A stretch of DNA of 64,000 bases from contig JALOBC010000001.1 of the NCBI GenBank assembly GCA_023228465.1, positions 1 to 64,000 of the forward strand, read 5' to 3'. A program made the position numbers and the translations under genes. Source of the stretch: Dokdonella sp. Lineage in GTDB: Bacteria > Pseudomonadota > Gammaproteobacteria > Xanthomonadales > Rhodanobacteraceae. The notes beneath the pieces are model-generated. The model was not told where the DNA came from. It saw nothing but the letters and a program-made list of their open reading frames with translations, and made no database searches. Positions 26,987-35,602 of this stretch are shown piece after piece (position 1 is the stretch's first letter; each line of letters opens with the position of its first letter).

Positions 26987-28401
26987 CAGGCGAGGCTCCG
27001 GGCGGCGGCGAGGAGATCGCGCGCAAAGTCCCGCCAATGGCGCGGTACATAGCTGGCACGGATGCGCGCCTCGGCCGCTTCGCGCGCCGGGGCATCATCC
27101 AGCCAGGTCGCGATCTGGCCGCGCCAGGCCGGGAAATCCAGCGGATGCATGGCCGGGCACAGACCCTGGGTCGCCTCGCGCAGGGCCGGGACGTCGGACA
27201 CCAGCGCGAGCTTGCCGTAGGCCAGGCTCTCGGTGGCGGCCAAGCCCCAGCCTTCATAGAAGGAGGGAAACACGGTGAAGGCGCACTGGCGGTACAGGTG
27301 GCCGAGCAGGGCGTCGGAAACGTCGTGCAGCATCAGGATGTGGCCGGCGGTGAACACCTCGCTGGCCTGCATCTCCTCGCGCAGGTCGTTCACGCCCCAG
27401 CCGAACATGCCGACCACCACCAGCAGCGGGCAGGCCGCGCCGCGCTCGCGGTACAGGTCCTTCCACACCTGCAGCAGCAGACGGTGGTTCTTGCGCGTTT
27501 CGAAGGTGCTGACGTACAGGGCGAACCCCGTCCCGGCCTGCGCCAGTGCACCCCGTTCGGCGTCGTCGAGGGCGGCGATCGGTGCATCGGCCTGCACGTC
27601 CGGCGTGGCCAGGTAGACGGTGCGGATCGGTGGCTGGCGCAGCACGCCCACGCGCTCGTAGAAGCCGCGCAGATCCTCGGCCGAGGTGTTGGAGATGGCG
27701 AACACCATGTTCGCCGTGTGGGCGATCAGGGTGAAGTGCTCGGCGAAGGTCTGGCGTGCGCTGCCGGCGTACTCGGGATAGTCGATCGGGATGGTGTCGA
27801 AGCACGCTTCGATCACGCGCACCCCGGTCTTGCGCTTCAGGCGCCAGGCATGGATGGCGCCGTGGTGCCATTGCAGGCCGATGGAGAAGAACAGGTCGTC
27901 CGGCCCGGGCGCGATCGCGCCGTCGTTCGCGGCTGGTGTGGGCGGGCTGGTGGTCGGCGTCGTGGCGGCCGGAGCGGCCGCCGCGGCGGCGCGCCGGGCC
28001 TCGCGGTGGCGCAACCAGGCGCCGTGGTGGGCGACCAGCACGCGGCCCAGATCCTGCAGCAGCGGCCAGACCGCGGCCGGCACCAGGCGCGGGCCCCACC
28101 AGGCCAGCCAGTCGAAGAAGCGCTGCATGCGCGTGCGGGTCGGGGCGGTCGGTGCGCCCGCCTGGGGCACCGGCGTCGGCGCGGCTGCGGTCGGTGCCTT
28201 GCACCAGGCATCGTCCAGCACCTCGCGCACCTGGCGCGCCGACAGCGCGCGGTAGATGCCGCCGCCATCCACTTCGCAGAACACGCTGCCGGGTTCGTGT
28301 TCCAGGCAATAGCGCGCGAACTCGCGCTCCACGCGCACGATGCCGACCGGCGGGCGCCGCCAGCGCACGCTGGTGGTGAGGTCGATGTAGAGGCGGCTCA
28401 T
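26986..28401 (-). CDS. Glycosyltransferase family 4 with Pro/Ala-rich insert
   Basis: A 471-residue GT-B enzyme. It begins MSRLYIDLTTSVRW (ATG at 28401, overlapping the upstream gene by four bases). Residues about 75-165 form an Ala/Pro/Thr-rich low-complexity insert between the two lobes that is unusual for GT4 enzymes. The second lobe has LYVSTFETRKNHRLLLQVW and the EX7E motif in FPSFYEGWGLAATESLAYGK. An Asn/Thr-rich acceptor lobe contains FAISNTSAEDLRGFYE. Donor and acceptor unknown; part of the same glycan operon. Confidence 0.88.
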   Translation of the reverse strand: MSRLYIDLTTSVRWRRPPVGIVRVEREFARYCLEHEPGSVFCEVDGGGIYRALSARQVREVLDDAWCKAPTAAAPTPVPQAGAPTAPTRTRMQRFFDWLAWWGPRLVPAAVWPLLQDLGRVLVAHHGAWLRHREARRAAAAAAPAATTPTTSPPTPAANDGAIAPGPDDLFFSIGLQWHHGAIHAWRLKRKTGVRVIEACFDTIPIDYPEYAGSARQTFAEHFTLIAHTANMVFAISNTSAEDLRGFYERVGVLRQPPIRTVYLATPDVQADAPIAALDDAERGALAQAGTGFALYVSTFETRKNHRLLLQVWKDLYRERGAACPLLVVVGMFGWGVNDLREEMQASEVFTAGHILMLHDVSDALLGHLYRQCAFTVFPSFYEGWGLAATESLAYGKLALVSDVPALREATQGLCPAMHPLDFPAWRGQIATWLDDAPAREAAEARIRASYVPRHWRDFARDLLAAARSLA

Positions 28402-29603
28402 GCTGCGCTCGCCTGCGCGCGGTCGGCGGCGGCGATCACGCCCTCGACGCAGTCGACCAGGCGCGCGCGCACCGTGTCTTCGCCATAGCGGGCCAGCACG
28501 TAGGCGCGGCCGGCGGCGCCCATGCGCGCGCGCGCGGGCGCATCCAGTGCCAGCAGCGTCGTCATGCGTTCGATCATCTGTGCAGTATCCGTGTAGCAGT
28601 AGCCGCCGGCGGAAGTTTCGATGTGTTCGCGCATCACCTCGCAGTGGCCATTGACCAGCACTGGCGTGCCCTGCGCCATCGCCTCCAGGGCGACGATGCT
28701 GAAGCTCTCGTAGCGCGAGGGCAGGACGAAACCGGCCGCGCCGGCCATCAGCGCGCGCTTGCGCGCCTCGTCGACGAAACCGTGGTATTCGATCCAGGGG
28801 TGTTTGGGCAGTCCCAGGTGGTCGCTGCCGGTGAACACCAGTTTCGCGCGGTCGCGCCCGGGCAGGCGGGCGAAGGCGTCGAGCAATTCGTCGCAGCCCT
28901 TGGCCGCATCGATCCGGCCGCAGTAGAGGAGATAGGGCGCGCCCAGCGACGCGGGGGCCGACGCCTGGGCCTGCTCTACCGCCATGCCGAGCACCGCGCC
29001 GCCGTCCAGGCCCCACAGGCGCGTCGCGGTCCGGCGTTCGGCCTCGGTCAGCCAGATGCGGTGCGGGAACGCGGCGTAGCGCGCGGCATACACCGGCAGC
29101 CAGGCCGGCACCTCATCGTGCAGGGTGGGGATCAGGATGGCGCGCCGCGGACCGATCAGGCGGATGCCAAAGTAGCTGGGCGCATACAGGTAGGTGCAGA
29201 ACAGCACCGCCGCGTAGTCGCCGCGGTGTGCGAGCAGCCAGTCCTCCAGGGCCGGACAGTAGGGTCCCTGGAAGCGGATGTATTCCTCCTGCTGCGCTGC
29301 GCGCCACAGGCAGGGCGGCGGAGCCAGGTGCGGCTGCACCTCCAGCATCAGGCGCCGGTGCAGTTCGTACCAGTATTCGCCGCGCTCGAAGACGGTGGGA
29401 AAGCGCTGGATCGCGATGCCCTCGCGCTGCGTGGCGCCTGCCGGCAGCGCGTTGGCCCAGCTGACGCAGTCGGTCGCGGTGGTGGTGAGGATCTCCACCT
29501 CGAAACGCCCGCCGAGCAGGCGCGCATACTGCCAGGCCAGCGCCTCGGAGCCGCCGACCACCGATTCGTGGCAGCGCTGGGTGACGATGGCGATGCGTTT
29601 CAT
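28398..29603 (-). CDS. Glycosyltransferase family 4
   Basis: A 401-residue GT-B glycosyltransferase starting MKRIAIVTQRCHESVVGGSE, where the Gly-rich N-terminal loop (VVGGSEALA) contacts substrate. The C-terminal lobe has LLYCGRIDAAKGCDELLDAF, VFTGSDHLGLPKHP and the EX7E motif in PSRYESFSIVALEAMAQGTP. It overlaps genes on both sides by four bases, so the operon is translationally coupled throughout. The substrate is unknown. Confidence 0.9.
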   Translation of the reverse strand: MKRIAIVTQRCHESVVGGSEALAWQYARLLGGRFEVEILTTTATDCVSWANALPAGATQREGIAIQRFPTVFERGEYWYELHRRLMLEVQPHLAPPPCLWRAAQQEEYIRFQGPYCPALEDWLLAHRGDYAAVLFCTYLYAPSYFGIRLIGPRRAILIPTLHDEVPAWLPVYAARYAAFPHRIWLTEAERRTATRLWGLDGGAVLGMAVEQAQASAPASLGAPYLLYCGRIDAAKGCDELLDAFARLPGRDRAKLVFTGSDHLGLPKHPWIEYHGFVDEARKRALMAGAAGFVLPSRYESFSIVALEAMAQGTPVLVNGHCEVMREHIETSAGGYCYTDTAQMIERMTTLLALDAPARARMGAAGRAYVLARYGEDTVRARLVDCVEGVIAAADRAQASAA

Positions 29604-30214
29604 GCCGGCGGTTCCGACGCGGTACGCCGCAGGTTCCAGTCGCTGAAACCGCGCTCGCGCAGGATGCCGCGCAGGCGGGCATCCTGGCGCACGCGCTCCA
29701 TGCTGGCCGCGAGCAGGGCGGGGGTTGCGCCGGGCCACAGCAGCGCGGCCGCACCGGTCAGCGCGGCGGTCGCTGCCGCGGCGCTGCCGATCACCGGCAC
29801 GCCGAGTTCAAGCGCCGCCAAGGTGACTGCAGGGTCGCTCGCGGCGTCCGACAATATCAGTGCGTCGGCCGCGAGCAGGGCTGCCTTCAGCACCGCCGGC
29901 TGCGCGGCGTGGAGCTCGATCTGCGCGGAGGCGGCGCAGGCCTGCAGCGCGTCCGCGAGCGCTTGCGGCGGCTCGTGGGCACCGGTCGCCAGCACGATCA
30001 GCCGCGCGTCGGCCTCGCAGCGGGCGAGGTAGAGCTCGAACGCCTCCAGCAAGTCGTGCGGCAGCCCGGTGCGCAGATCGCCCGCGACCAGCCAGCACGC
30101 CGCGCGCGCCTGCCAGCGGGCCAGCAGGGCGAGGTTGGCGGCGATCGTGGCCAGTCCATCCGGCCGGACGTCGCTGCCGTGGACCGCGGCAACCGCACTG
30201 TGCATCGTGGGCAT
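29600..30214 (-). CDS. Single-lobe glycosyltransferase-like protein (C-terminal GT-B half only)
   Basis: A 204-residue protein that looks like one lobe of a GT-B enzyme. It carries ACWLVAGDLRTGLPHDLLEA, a Rossmann-like core, and TLAALELGVPVIGSAAAAT, which parallels the sugar-nucleotide segment of GT4 proteins but without the first conserved Glu. The N-terminal acceptor lobe is missing, and the upstream gene ends only 17 bases before its start, leaving no room. It may be a truncated remnant kept by operon coupling, or a subunit working with a neighbour. The start could also be the GTG six bases earlier. Confidence 0.7.
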   Translation of the reverse strand: MPTMHSAVAAVHGSDVRPDGLATIAANLALLARWQARAACWLVAGDLRTGLPHDLLEAFELYLARCEADARLIVLATGAHEPPQALADALQACAASAQIELHAAQPAVLKAALLAADALILSDAASDPAVTLAALELGVPVIGSAAAATAALTGAAALLWPGATPALLAASMERVRQDARLRGILRERGFSDWNLRRTASEPPA

Positions 30215-30230
30215 GGACACCGGCGCCCGC

Positions 30231-31589
30231 TCAGGCTGCCGCGCGATGGGCGAGCAGGGCGGCCCGGCCATCGGCCGAGTCGATGCGCGCGATCGCCTCG
30301 AAGCCGCTCGCGGCAAGCGCGCACTCGAGCAGGTCGAACGGGATGCCGGTCCCGGCCGTGCCGCGCAGGATTTCGATGAGCTGATCCGGCTCGGGTGCAT
30401 CGGCCAGCAACAGGGCGCCACCCGGGCGCAGCACGCGTGCCGCCTGCGCCAGCAGCTCCAGCACCGGGGTCGTGCGCGCGAGGAGCGGCAAGGCCAGCAC
30501 GGCCACGCCATCCATGCTGCCATCGTTGCAGCGGCGCAGCGTGTCCATGGCGGGTAGGAGATCCGCGCCGCCGGCGTCCAGGCCGCGCAGGGCGAGCAGC
30601 TCCAGCCAGTCTGCGCCGCTGGCCAGGGCCAGTACCCGCGCGCCCGGTTGCAGTTGTTCGGCGAACAACGTGGCCCAGGCGCCGTTGCGGGTGGCGCGGG
30701 CGCCATCGCGGCGCAATGCGGCTTCGGCAGCCCGCGCCGCGCGCGGCGCATCGGCGGCGGCGCGCTTGCTGGTGAGCGTCTCGATCTCGCCCAGCGTGCG
30801 TTCCAGCCGGCTGAACCATTCGCCGACGGCATAGGTGCGCTGGCGCAGGTAGTCCAGTTCGCTGATCCAGTGCTCCTGCCGGCCGAGCGGCGTGGCTTCC
30901 AGCGCCTCGATGCGTCGGCGCAGGGCGAGTTCGGTGGCGCGCACGGCGTCGTCCAGGGACTCGCCGTGCGCCTGGAATTGCTGCGCGCGGGTGTCGAAAT
31001 CCGCTTCGCTCTGGCGCAGGGCGGCTGCCAGCGAGGTCGTGTGTGCCTGTAACTCGCCGATGCCGGCGTCCAGTGCGCGTCGGCTCTCCTGCGCTTCGTG
31101 GCGCCCGGCTGCGGCCAGGGTTTCGAGCGCGCGTTGCTGGCGGGCGAGGAACGGCAGTCCGGCCAGCGCCATGCCGGCCCGCAGCAGGTGGCCGAGCAGC
31201 GGGATGCGCGCCGCCTTGGCCAGCAGGTATCGCGAGGGCAGGCCGCGCACGCGCGCGCCGATGCGGCGGCCTTCGCCCGACCAGCGCAGGTTGCCGAGGA
31301 TTTCCGTCTTGGCCGTGCCGGCGCCGAGCAGGCGCAGCTGGCCGGTGGTTTCGTCGGCGGTCGGGCGCCGCTTCAGCAGCGCGCGGAAGGCGCACTCGAC
31401 GAAAGCCAGGTACTGCGGATCGGTCAGTTCGCGCAGGGCATAGCTCAGCCGCGCGCGCTCGATGCCGTCGGCATCGCCCGGCGTGGTCTGCGCGCGCGCC
31501 AGCATCGGCCGCTCGCCCAGCACCTTGGCCTCGGCGCGGATGTCCTGCCGCACCTGTTCGAGATAGTCGTCGTCTGCCCCGGGTGTCAC
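30231..31589 (-). CDS. DUF4214-coiled coil-methyltransferase fusion
   Basis: A 452-residue protein. Translation most likely begins at the GTG at 31589, which overlaps the upstream stop (GTGA). Residues about 50-95 (YLAFVECAFRALLKRRPTAD, then AKTEILGNLRWSGEGRR) fit the DUF4214 fold often seen in glycan-related proteins. Residues about 140-270 are a long charged coiled coil. The last 150 residues form a SAM-dependent methyltransferase-like Rossmann domain (GARVLALASGADWLELLALRG, AARVLRPGGALLLADAPEPD). This arrangement recalls chain-length regulators and terminal methyltransferases of ABC-exported O-antigens such as WbdD, where a coiled coil acts as a ruler. That comparison is inference. Confidence 0.75.
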   Translation of the reverse strand: MTPGADDDYLEQVRQDIRAEAKVLGERPMLARAQTTPGDADGIERARLSYALRELTDPQYLAFVECAFRALLKRRPTADETTGQLRLLGAGTAKTEILGNLRWSGEGRRIGARVRGLPSRYLLAKAARIPLLGHLLRAGMALAGLPFLARQQRALETLAAAGRHEAQESRRALDAGIGELQAHTTSLAAALRQSEADFDTRAQQFQAHGESLDDAVRATELALRRRIEALEATPLGRQEHWISELDYLRQRTYAVGEWFSRLERTLGEIETLTSKRAAADAPRAARAAEAALRRDGARATRNGAWATLFAEQLQPGARVLALASGADWLELLALRGLDAGGADLLPAMDTLRRCNDGSMDGVAVLALPLLARTTPVLELLAQAARVLRPGGALLLADAPEPDQLIEILRGTAGTGIPFDLLECALAASGFEAIARIDSADGRAALLAHRAAA

Positions 31590-32707
31590 TGCGGCTGGCC
31601 TCTTCGGGAAGGCGCGACTGCTGCCGGCGCTGCGGCCTGCGCAGGGTCGGGATCGCTGCGCGCGCCGATGCGAAGCGGCATGATGCCATAGCGTCGCGCG
31701 GTGGCGATATCCACCAGGGCATAGTCCGGGCCGTGGCGCCCGTCCAGGCGCGGTTCGAGCGCGCGCCAGCGCAGGGCGCCGATGCGGCGGGCGGCGGCGA
31801 AGTTGGCCGCGGCGGGTGCCTGCGCGCCCAGCAGGGTGGTTTCCAGCACCACCGGCTGTCCGGCGCTGTCGCGGAAGCCGACCAGGGCATGCCCGGGCAG
31901 GAGCACGATGAAGGGCTTGAGCGCCAACCGTTCCAGCACCGAGGCGATCAGCACGCTGCCGTCGATGCAGTTGGCGCGCCGCTCCGCCCAGGTGACCGCG
32001 GGCAGGCGCACGCGCTGGCTCCACAGTACCGGTCCGCGGGCGAGCGCCGGATCACCGTCGGCGTAGCGCAGGCCGCGCTGTTCGAGCGCTGCCCACACGG
32101 CGGCGACGCGCTGCACGGCAGGGGCGGTGTCGAAATCGGCGCGGATCGCCCGCGCTGCGGCGAGGATCGCCCCGACGCTGTCCGCACCGGGATCGACGTA
32201 GCCGGCAAAGATCCAGCCCAGATCGACCTGCTCCCCGCCTTCGCGCACGAAGTAGAGCGCCTCATCCAGTGGATGCAGGGTGATGTCCAGGGTCTGTTCG
32301 AGCGTTCCGAAGCCGGGCCCGGCCAGCGTGACGGTGAGGGGCTGGCGGCGCGGTTCTCCGAGCGCGCGCAGCGCCGCAGGATCCCAATCCAGGCGTGGCT
32401 GCAACCGGCGCGGGCCGGGCACGGTGGCCGGACCGACGGCCAGCTGCGCCGGCGCCACCAGCCCGGCGGTGGCGAGGGTCAGGGTCAATGGCTGATCCGA
32501 TCCGGGCCCGCTGACCTGCACGCTGACCAGGCCGCTGCCGGTCCCGGGCGGCAACGGTGCCTGCGAAAGCGCCAGCGCAGGGAACACCTGGCCGTTGGGG
32601 ACGATGCGTACCGACCATTGCGGCAGCGCGGCATGCGCCGCGCCTGCCGCGAACAGGGCGAGGGCGAGCGCCATCCGGGCGCGTGATCGGGTTGCCAGCA
32701 GGTGCAT
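31586..32707 (-). CDS. Exported transglutaminase-like protein
   Basis: A 373-residue protein with a signal peptide (ATG at 32707; hydrophobic ALALALFAAGAAHA). The first half is beta-rich (PLTLTLATAGLVAPAQL and similar). The second half resembles a transglutaminase-like fold: Cys in WAERRANCIDGSVLIASVL, then His in LLPGHALVGF, and a later Asp-containing strand. Such periplasmic proteins may be peptidases, amidases or non-enzymatic. Being first in the minus-strand glycan operon, with a four-base overlap to the methyltransferase fusion, it may act on the exported polymer or its anchoring. It diverges from the lipoprotein gene across 59 bases, which must hold both promoters. Confidence 0.7.
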   Translation of the reverse strand: MHLLATRSRARMALALALFAAGAAHAALPQWSVRIVPNGQVFPALALSQAPLPPGTGSGLVSVQVSGPGSDQPLTLTLATAGLVAPAQLAVGPATVPGPRRLQPRLDWDPAALRALGEPRRQPLTVTLAGPGFGTLEQTLDITLHPLDEALYFVREGGEQVDLGWIFAGYVDPGADSVGAILAAARAIRADFDTAPAVQRVAAVWAALEQRGLRYADGDPALARGPVLWSQRVRLPAVTWAERRANCIDGSVLIASVLERLALKPFIVLLPGHALVGFRDSAGQPVVLETTLLGAQAPAAANFAAARRIGALRWRALEPRLDGRHGPDYALVDIATARRYGIMPLRIGARSDPDPAQAAAPAAVAPSRRGQPQ

Positions 32708-32766
32708 CGGGCGACTATCGTTGCCGCCGCGTCGTCTGTCCACCCGTCCCGTTGCAGGAGTTTCGC

Positions 32767-33315
32767 ATGCGTCCGCTCATCCTGACCGTAATGATCGTGG
32801 CGCTCAGCGCCTGCAACCCGTCCACGCCGGAGCCTGCCGCGCCCGAGGCCACCACCGCGCCGGCGCCGCAGGCTGCCGCGCCCGCGCAAGCCGCAGCGGT
32901 CGAAGCCGCGCCGGCGCAAGCGGCCGCCAAGCCGGACAAGGTGATCCCGGAAGGCCCCTGTGGCGACCAGTCGGCGCTGCCGGCCGACCAGCGGGTCGCC
33001 AACACGGCGCGCTGGACCACGGCCAGCGAACAGGACAATTTCGGTTTCGACGTCTATCGCGGCAACAGCGAGGACGGCCCGTTCACCAAGCTCACCAAGG
33101 ATCCGATCGTCGGCGCCGGCACCTCGGACGAAACCCACAAGTACGAGTTCCGCGACGACACCATCGACCCGTGCAAGGCGTACTGGTACTACGTCGAGGG
33201 CATCTCGACGAAGGGCACGCGCGAGAAGTTCACGCCGACCTTCCGCGCGCCACCCAAGCACCGCCCGGTCGGTTCGCCGCCGAACGCCGACGCCGCGCCG
33301 CCCGTCAAGGAGTAG
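32767..33315 (+). CDS. Lipoprotein of unknown function, fibronectin-like fold
   Basis: A 182-residue lipoprotein. AGGAG lies 7 bases before the ATG. The signal peptide ends in the lipobox LSAC with acylated Cys16. Asn at position 17 does not match the Asp that marks inner-membrane retention, so outer-membrane location is likely. A Pro/Ala-rich linker (about residues 18-60) leads to a small domain with WTTASEQDNFGFDVYRGNSE and YEFRDDTIDPCKAYWYYVEG, which looks like a fibronectin type III fold with one disulfide. Function unknown. First gene of the plus-strand glycan operon. Confidence 0.8.
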   Translation: MRPLILTVMIVALSACNPSTPEPAAPEATTAPAPQAAAPAQAAAVEAAPAQAAAKPDKVIPEGPCGDQSALPADQRVANTARWTTASEQDNFGFDVYRGNSEDGPFTKLTKDPIVGAGTSDETHKYEFRDDTIDPCKAYWYYVEGISTKGTREKFTPTFRAPPKHRPVGSPPNADAAPPVKE

Positions 33316-33347
33316 CTTTCGTCGCGCCGCCGGCACCCGGCCTGGGC

Positions 33348-34790
33348 GTGGACGCCGCACGCCGTCGCCGCCGCCACCTGGCGGCGGTGCAGTTCCTGGT
33401 CCTGTTCACGCTGTCCCAGGCGCTGCTCTGGTGGGCCTACTACGGTCACGGCGCCAAGCCGCTGATCGGCGACGAGCAGACCTACCAGGACACCGCGCTG
33501 GCCATCCTTGCCGGCGGCGCCTGGATGCCGAGCACGATCTGGCCACCGCTGCAGTCCCTGCTGCTGGCGCTGATCTACGTGGGCGCCGGCCCCCACGTAC
33601 TGGCCGTCCAGCTGCTGCAGTCGGTCCTGTTCATCGGCTGCGCGGCCTTGCTGCGCGATCTGTGGCGGCGCCTCGGCGGCAGCGTGCGTGCCGCCAACAC
33701 CGCCGCGGCGCTGTTCCTGGTCAATCCTGCCAGTGCCGCCTATGCGCACTGGTTGTGGCCCGAGATCCCGCATCTGTTCCTGCTGCTGGCGGCGCTGTGC
33801 CTGCTGGCACGCGCGCCGGGCCTGGTGCGGGCCGGCGCGGCTGGCGCCTGCGTGGGTCTGGCGATCCTTGCCAAGAGCCTGCTGGCGGGATTCTGGCCGG
33901 CGTTCCTGCTCGTGTACCTGCGCCGCGCGCGCCCACGCATCGCCTGGCGGCCGGCGCTGGCCTTCCTGCTCGCCCTCGGCCTGGTCACCGGGCCGGCGCT
34001 GCTGCACGGCTGGCGCAGCCACGGCACGCCGACGATCGCCGACAGTTCGGTCTACAACCTGTGGATCGGTCTCACCGACCGCTGGCGCAGCGACTACGTG
34101 GAAGACATGGGCGGCGCGACCCTGCCGGCCTTCCTCGCCAGCGGTGCGAGCCCCGCGCAGCGCAATGCCGTGTACCTTGCCAAGGTGCGGGCCCGCGTGG
34201 CCGAGCGCGGGTTGGCGCGTGTGCTGGCCGAGCAGTTCGGCCGACAGTATTTCCGCCTGTTCAGCGCCAAGACGCCGCTGGTCTCGCAATTGCCGGGCGC
34301 CGCACGTGCGGGGCATCTTTCGGTGTACCGCACGCCGCCCTGGCTGACCCGCAGCCTGATCCTTGCCAATGACTTCTTCCATGCCCTGATCCTGGCCGCG
34401 GCGGCGCTGGGCCTGGCCTGCTGGCGCTGGCGCGGCGCGCGCGCGGGCCGGGCGGCGGCGCTGCCGCAGGACGCCGCCAGCGGAGCGCCATCCCGCGCCG
34501 TGCTGTGGCTGGTCGTGGGCCTGTTCTTCGCCTACCAGCTGGGCCTGTTCCTCGTGCTGCACGTGAAGGCGCGCTTCCTTTTTCCGATGCTGCCGTTCCT
34601 GTGCGGCTTCGCCGGCAGTTTCCTTGCCGCCCTGGCCGATCGGCTCGGCGGCCCGCGAAGCGCGGCTGGCGGCCCGCCTGCGCGCCTGGCGCTGACCCGG
34701 CCGCGCTTGGCCGCCGGCGCCCTGCTCGGCGCGCTGCTGCTCTTCCTTGCGTTCGCCGGGCCGGCCCTGGACCGGCTCGGCGCGGGCTGA
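33348..34790 (+). CDS. Polytopic membrane glycosyltransferase (GT39/ArnT-like)
   Basis: A 480-residue membrane protein with about ten to twelve helices. The first periplasmic loop holds GDEQTYQDTALAILAGG, the acidic DE pair that is the catalytic signature of the dolichyl- or undecaprenyl-phosphate-sugar-using GT-C superfamily. The start is uncertain: the GTG at 33348 is the best candidate, and no ATG is available between it and the preceding stop. It would add sugars from a lipid-linked donor on the periplasmic face of the membrane. C-terminal basic/Gly-rich segments alternate with helices. The position before wzm/wzt suggests modification of the same polymer. Confidence 0.78.
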   Translation: MDAARRRRRHLAAVQFLVLFTLSQALLWWAYYGHGAKPLIGDEQTYQDTALAILAGGAWMPSTIWPPLQSLLLALIYVGAGPHVLAVQLLQSVLFIGCAALLRDLWRRLGGSVRAANTAAALFLVNPASAAYAHWLWPEIPHLFLLLAALCLLARAPGLVRAGAAGACVGLAILAKSLLAGFWPAFLLVYLRRARPRIAWRPALAFLLALGLVTGPALLHGWRSHGTPTIADSSVYNLWIGLTDRWRSDYVEDMGGATLPAFLASGASPAQRNAVYLAKVRARVAERGLARVLAEQFGRQYFRLFSAKTPLVSQLPGAARAGHLSVYRTPPWLTRSLILANDFFHALILAAAALGLACWRWRGARAGRAAALPQDAASGAPSRAVLWLVVGLFFAYQLGLFLVLHVKARFLFPMLPFLCGFAGSFLAALADRLGGPRSAAGGPPARLALTRPRLAAGALLGALLLFLAFAGPALDRLGAG

Positions 34791-34839
34791 AGCGGCGCGA
34801 ATCCGGTATCCTCGCGGGCTTTCCAGCGCTTCAGCACGC

Positions 34840-35601
34840 ATGCGCCAGCATCTAGTCGAACTGATTCTCTTCAGCACCTACGCGGAACTGCGCGCGGAGG
34901 CGGCGCGCAGCTACCTCGGGCTGGTGTGGTGGATCCTCGAACCGGCCATGATGATGGGCGCGTTCTGGCTGGTCTTCGACGTCATCCTGGAGACCGGCGG
35001 CCACGACTACGTGCCCTTCCTGATCATCGGGATGGCCATCTGGCAGTGGATGAAGTCGTGCATCACGCATGGCGGCTATGCCATCTGGGGCAACCTGCCG
35101 ATGCTGCGCCAGGTGCGCCTGCCGCCGCTCATCTTCCCGCTGGTGGCGATGCTCTCGGACACGGTGAAGTTCGCCTTCATCCTGGCCCTGCTGCTGGTCA
35201 TCCTGTGGTCGATGGGCTATCCGCCGAATACCGCCTACTGGGCCTTGCCGATCCTGTTCGCCATCGTGTTCATGGCCGCGGCCGGGGCCGGCTTCATCGT
35301 CGGCGCGCTGGTACCGCTGGTGCCGGACCTGCGCTTCGTCATCGAACAGGTGTTGATGGTGGTGATGTTCCTGTCCGGCGTGGTGTTTCCGCTCGACCAG
35401 GTGCCCGCCGAACTGCGCTGGCTGATGGATCTCAATCCGGTGGCGGTGATCATGGACAACGCACGCGGCATCCTCATGCACGGGCGCCTGCCCAACTGGG
35501 TCGGGCTGTACAAGGTGGCGCTGATTTCGGTCGGCGCCTGCGTGGTCGGCGTGCTGTTCGTGCGCCGCCTTGCGCCGCGCTTCCCCAAGCTGGCGAGCTG
35601 A
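34840..35601 (+). CDS. wzm: Polysaccharide ABC exporter permease (Wzm-like)
   Basis: A 253-residue ABC-2 permease starting at the ATG at 34840 (MRQHLVELILFSTYAELRAE). The amphipathic N-terminal helix is followed by YLGLVWWILEPAMMMGAFW, the hallmark of O-antigen and teichoic acid exporter permeases (Wzm/KpsM/TagG). Six helices are visible, and MRQ..NLPMLRQVRLPPLIFPL is the cytoplasmic coupling region (quoted discontinuously). It pairs with the ATPase gene one base after its stop. It exports lipid-linked polymer across the inner membrane. Confidence 0.92.
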   Translation: MRQHLVELILFSTYAELRAEAARSYLGLVWWILEPAMMMGAFWLVFDVILETGGHDYVPFLIIGMAIWQWMKSCITHGGYAIWGNLPMLRQVRLPPLIFPLVAMLSDTVKFAFILALLLVILWSMGYPPNTAYWALPILFAIVFMAAAGAGFIVGALVPLVPDLRFVIEQVLMVVMFLSGVVFPLDQVPAELRWLMDLNPVAVIMDNARGILMHGRLPNWVGLYKVALISVGACVVGVLFVRRLAPRFPKLAS

Positions 35602-35602
35602 G

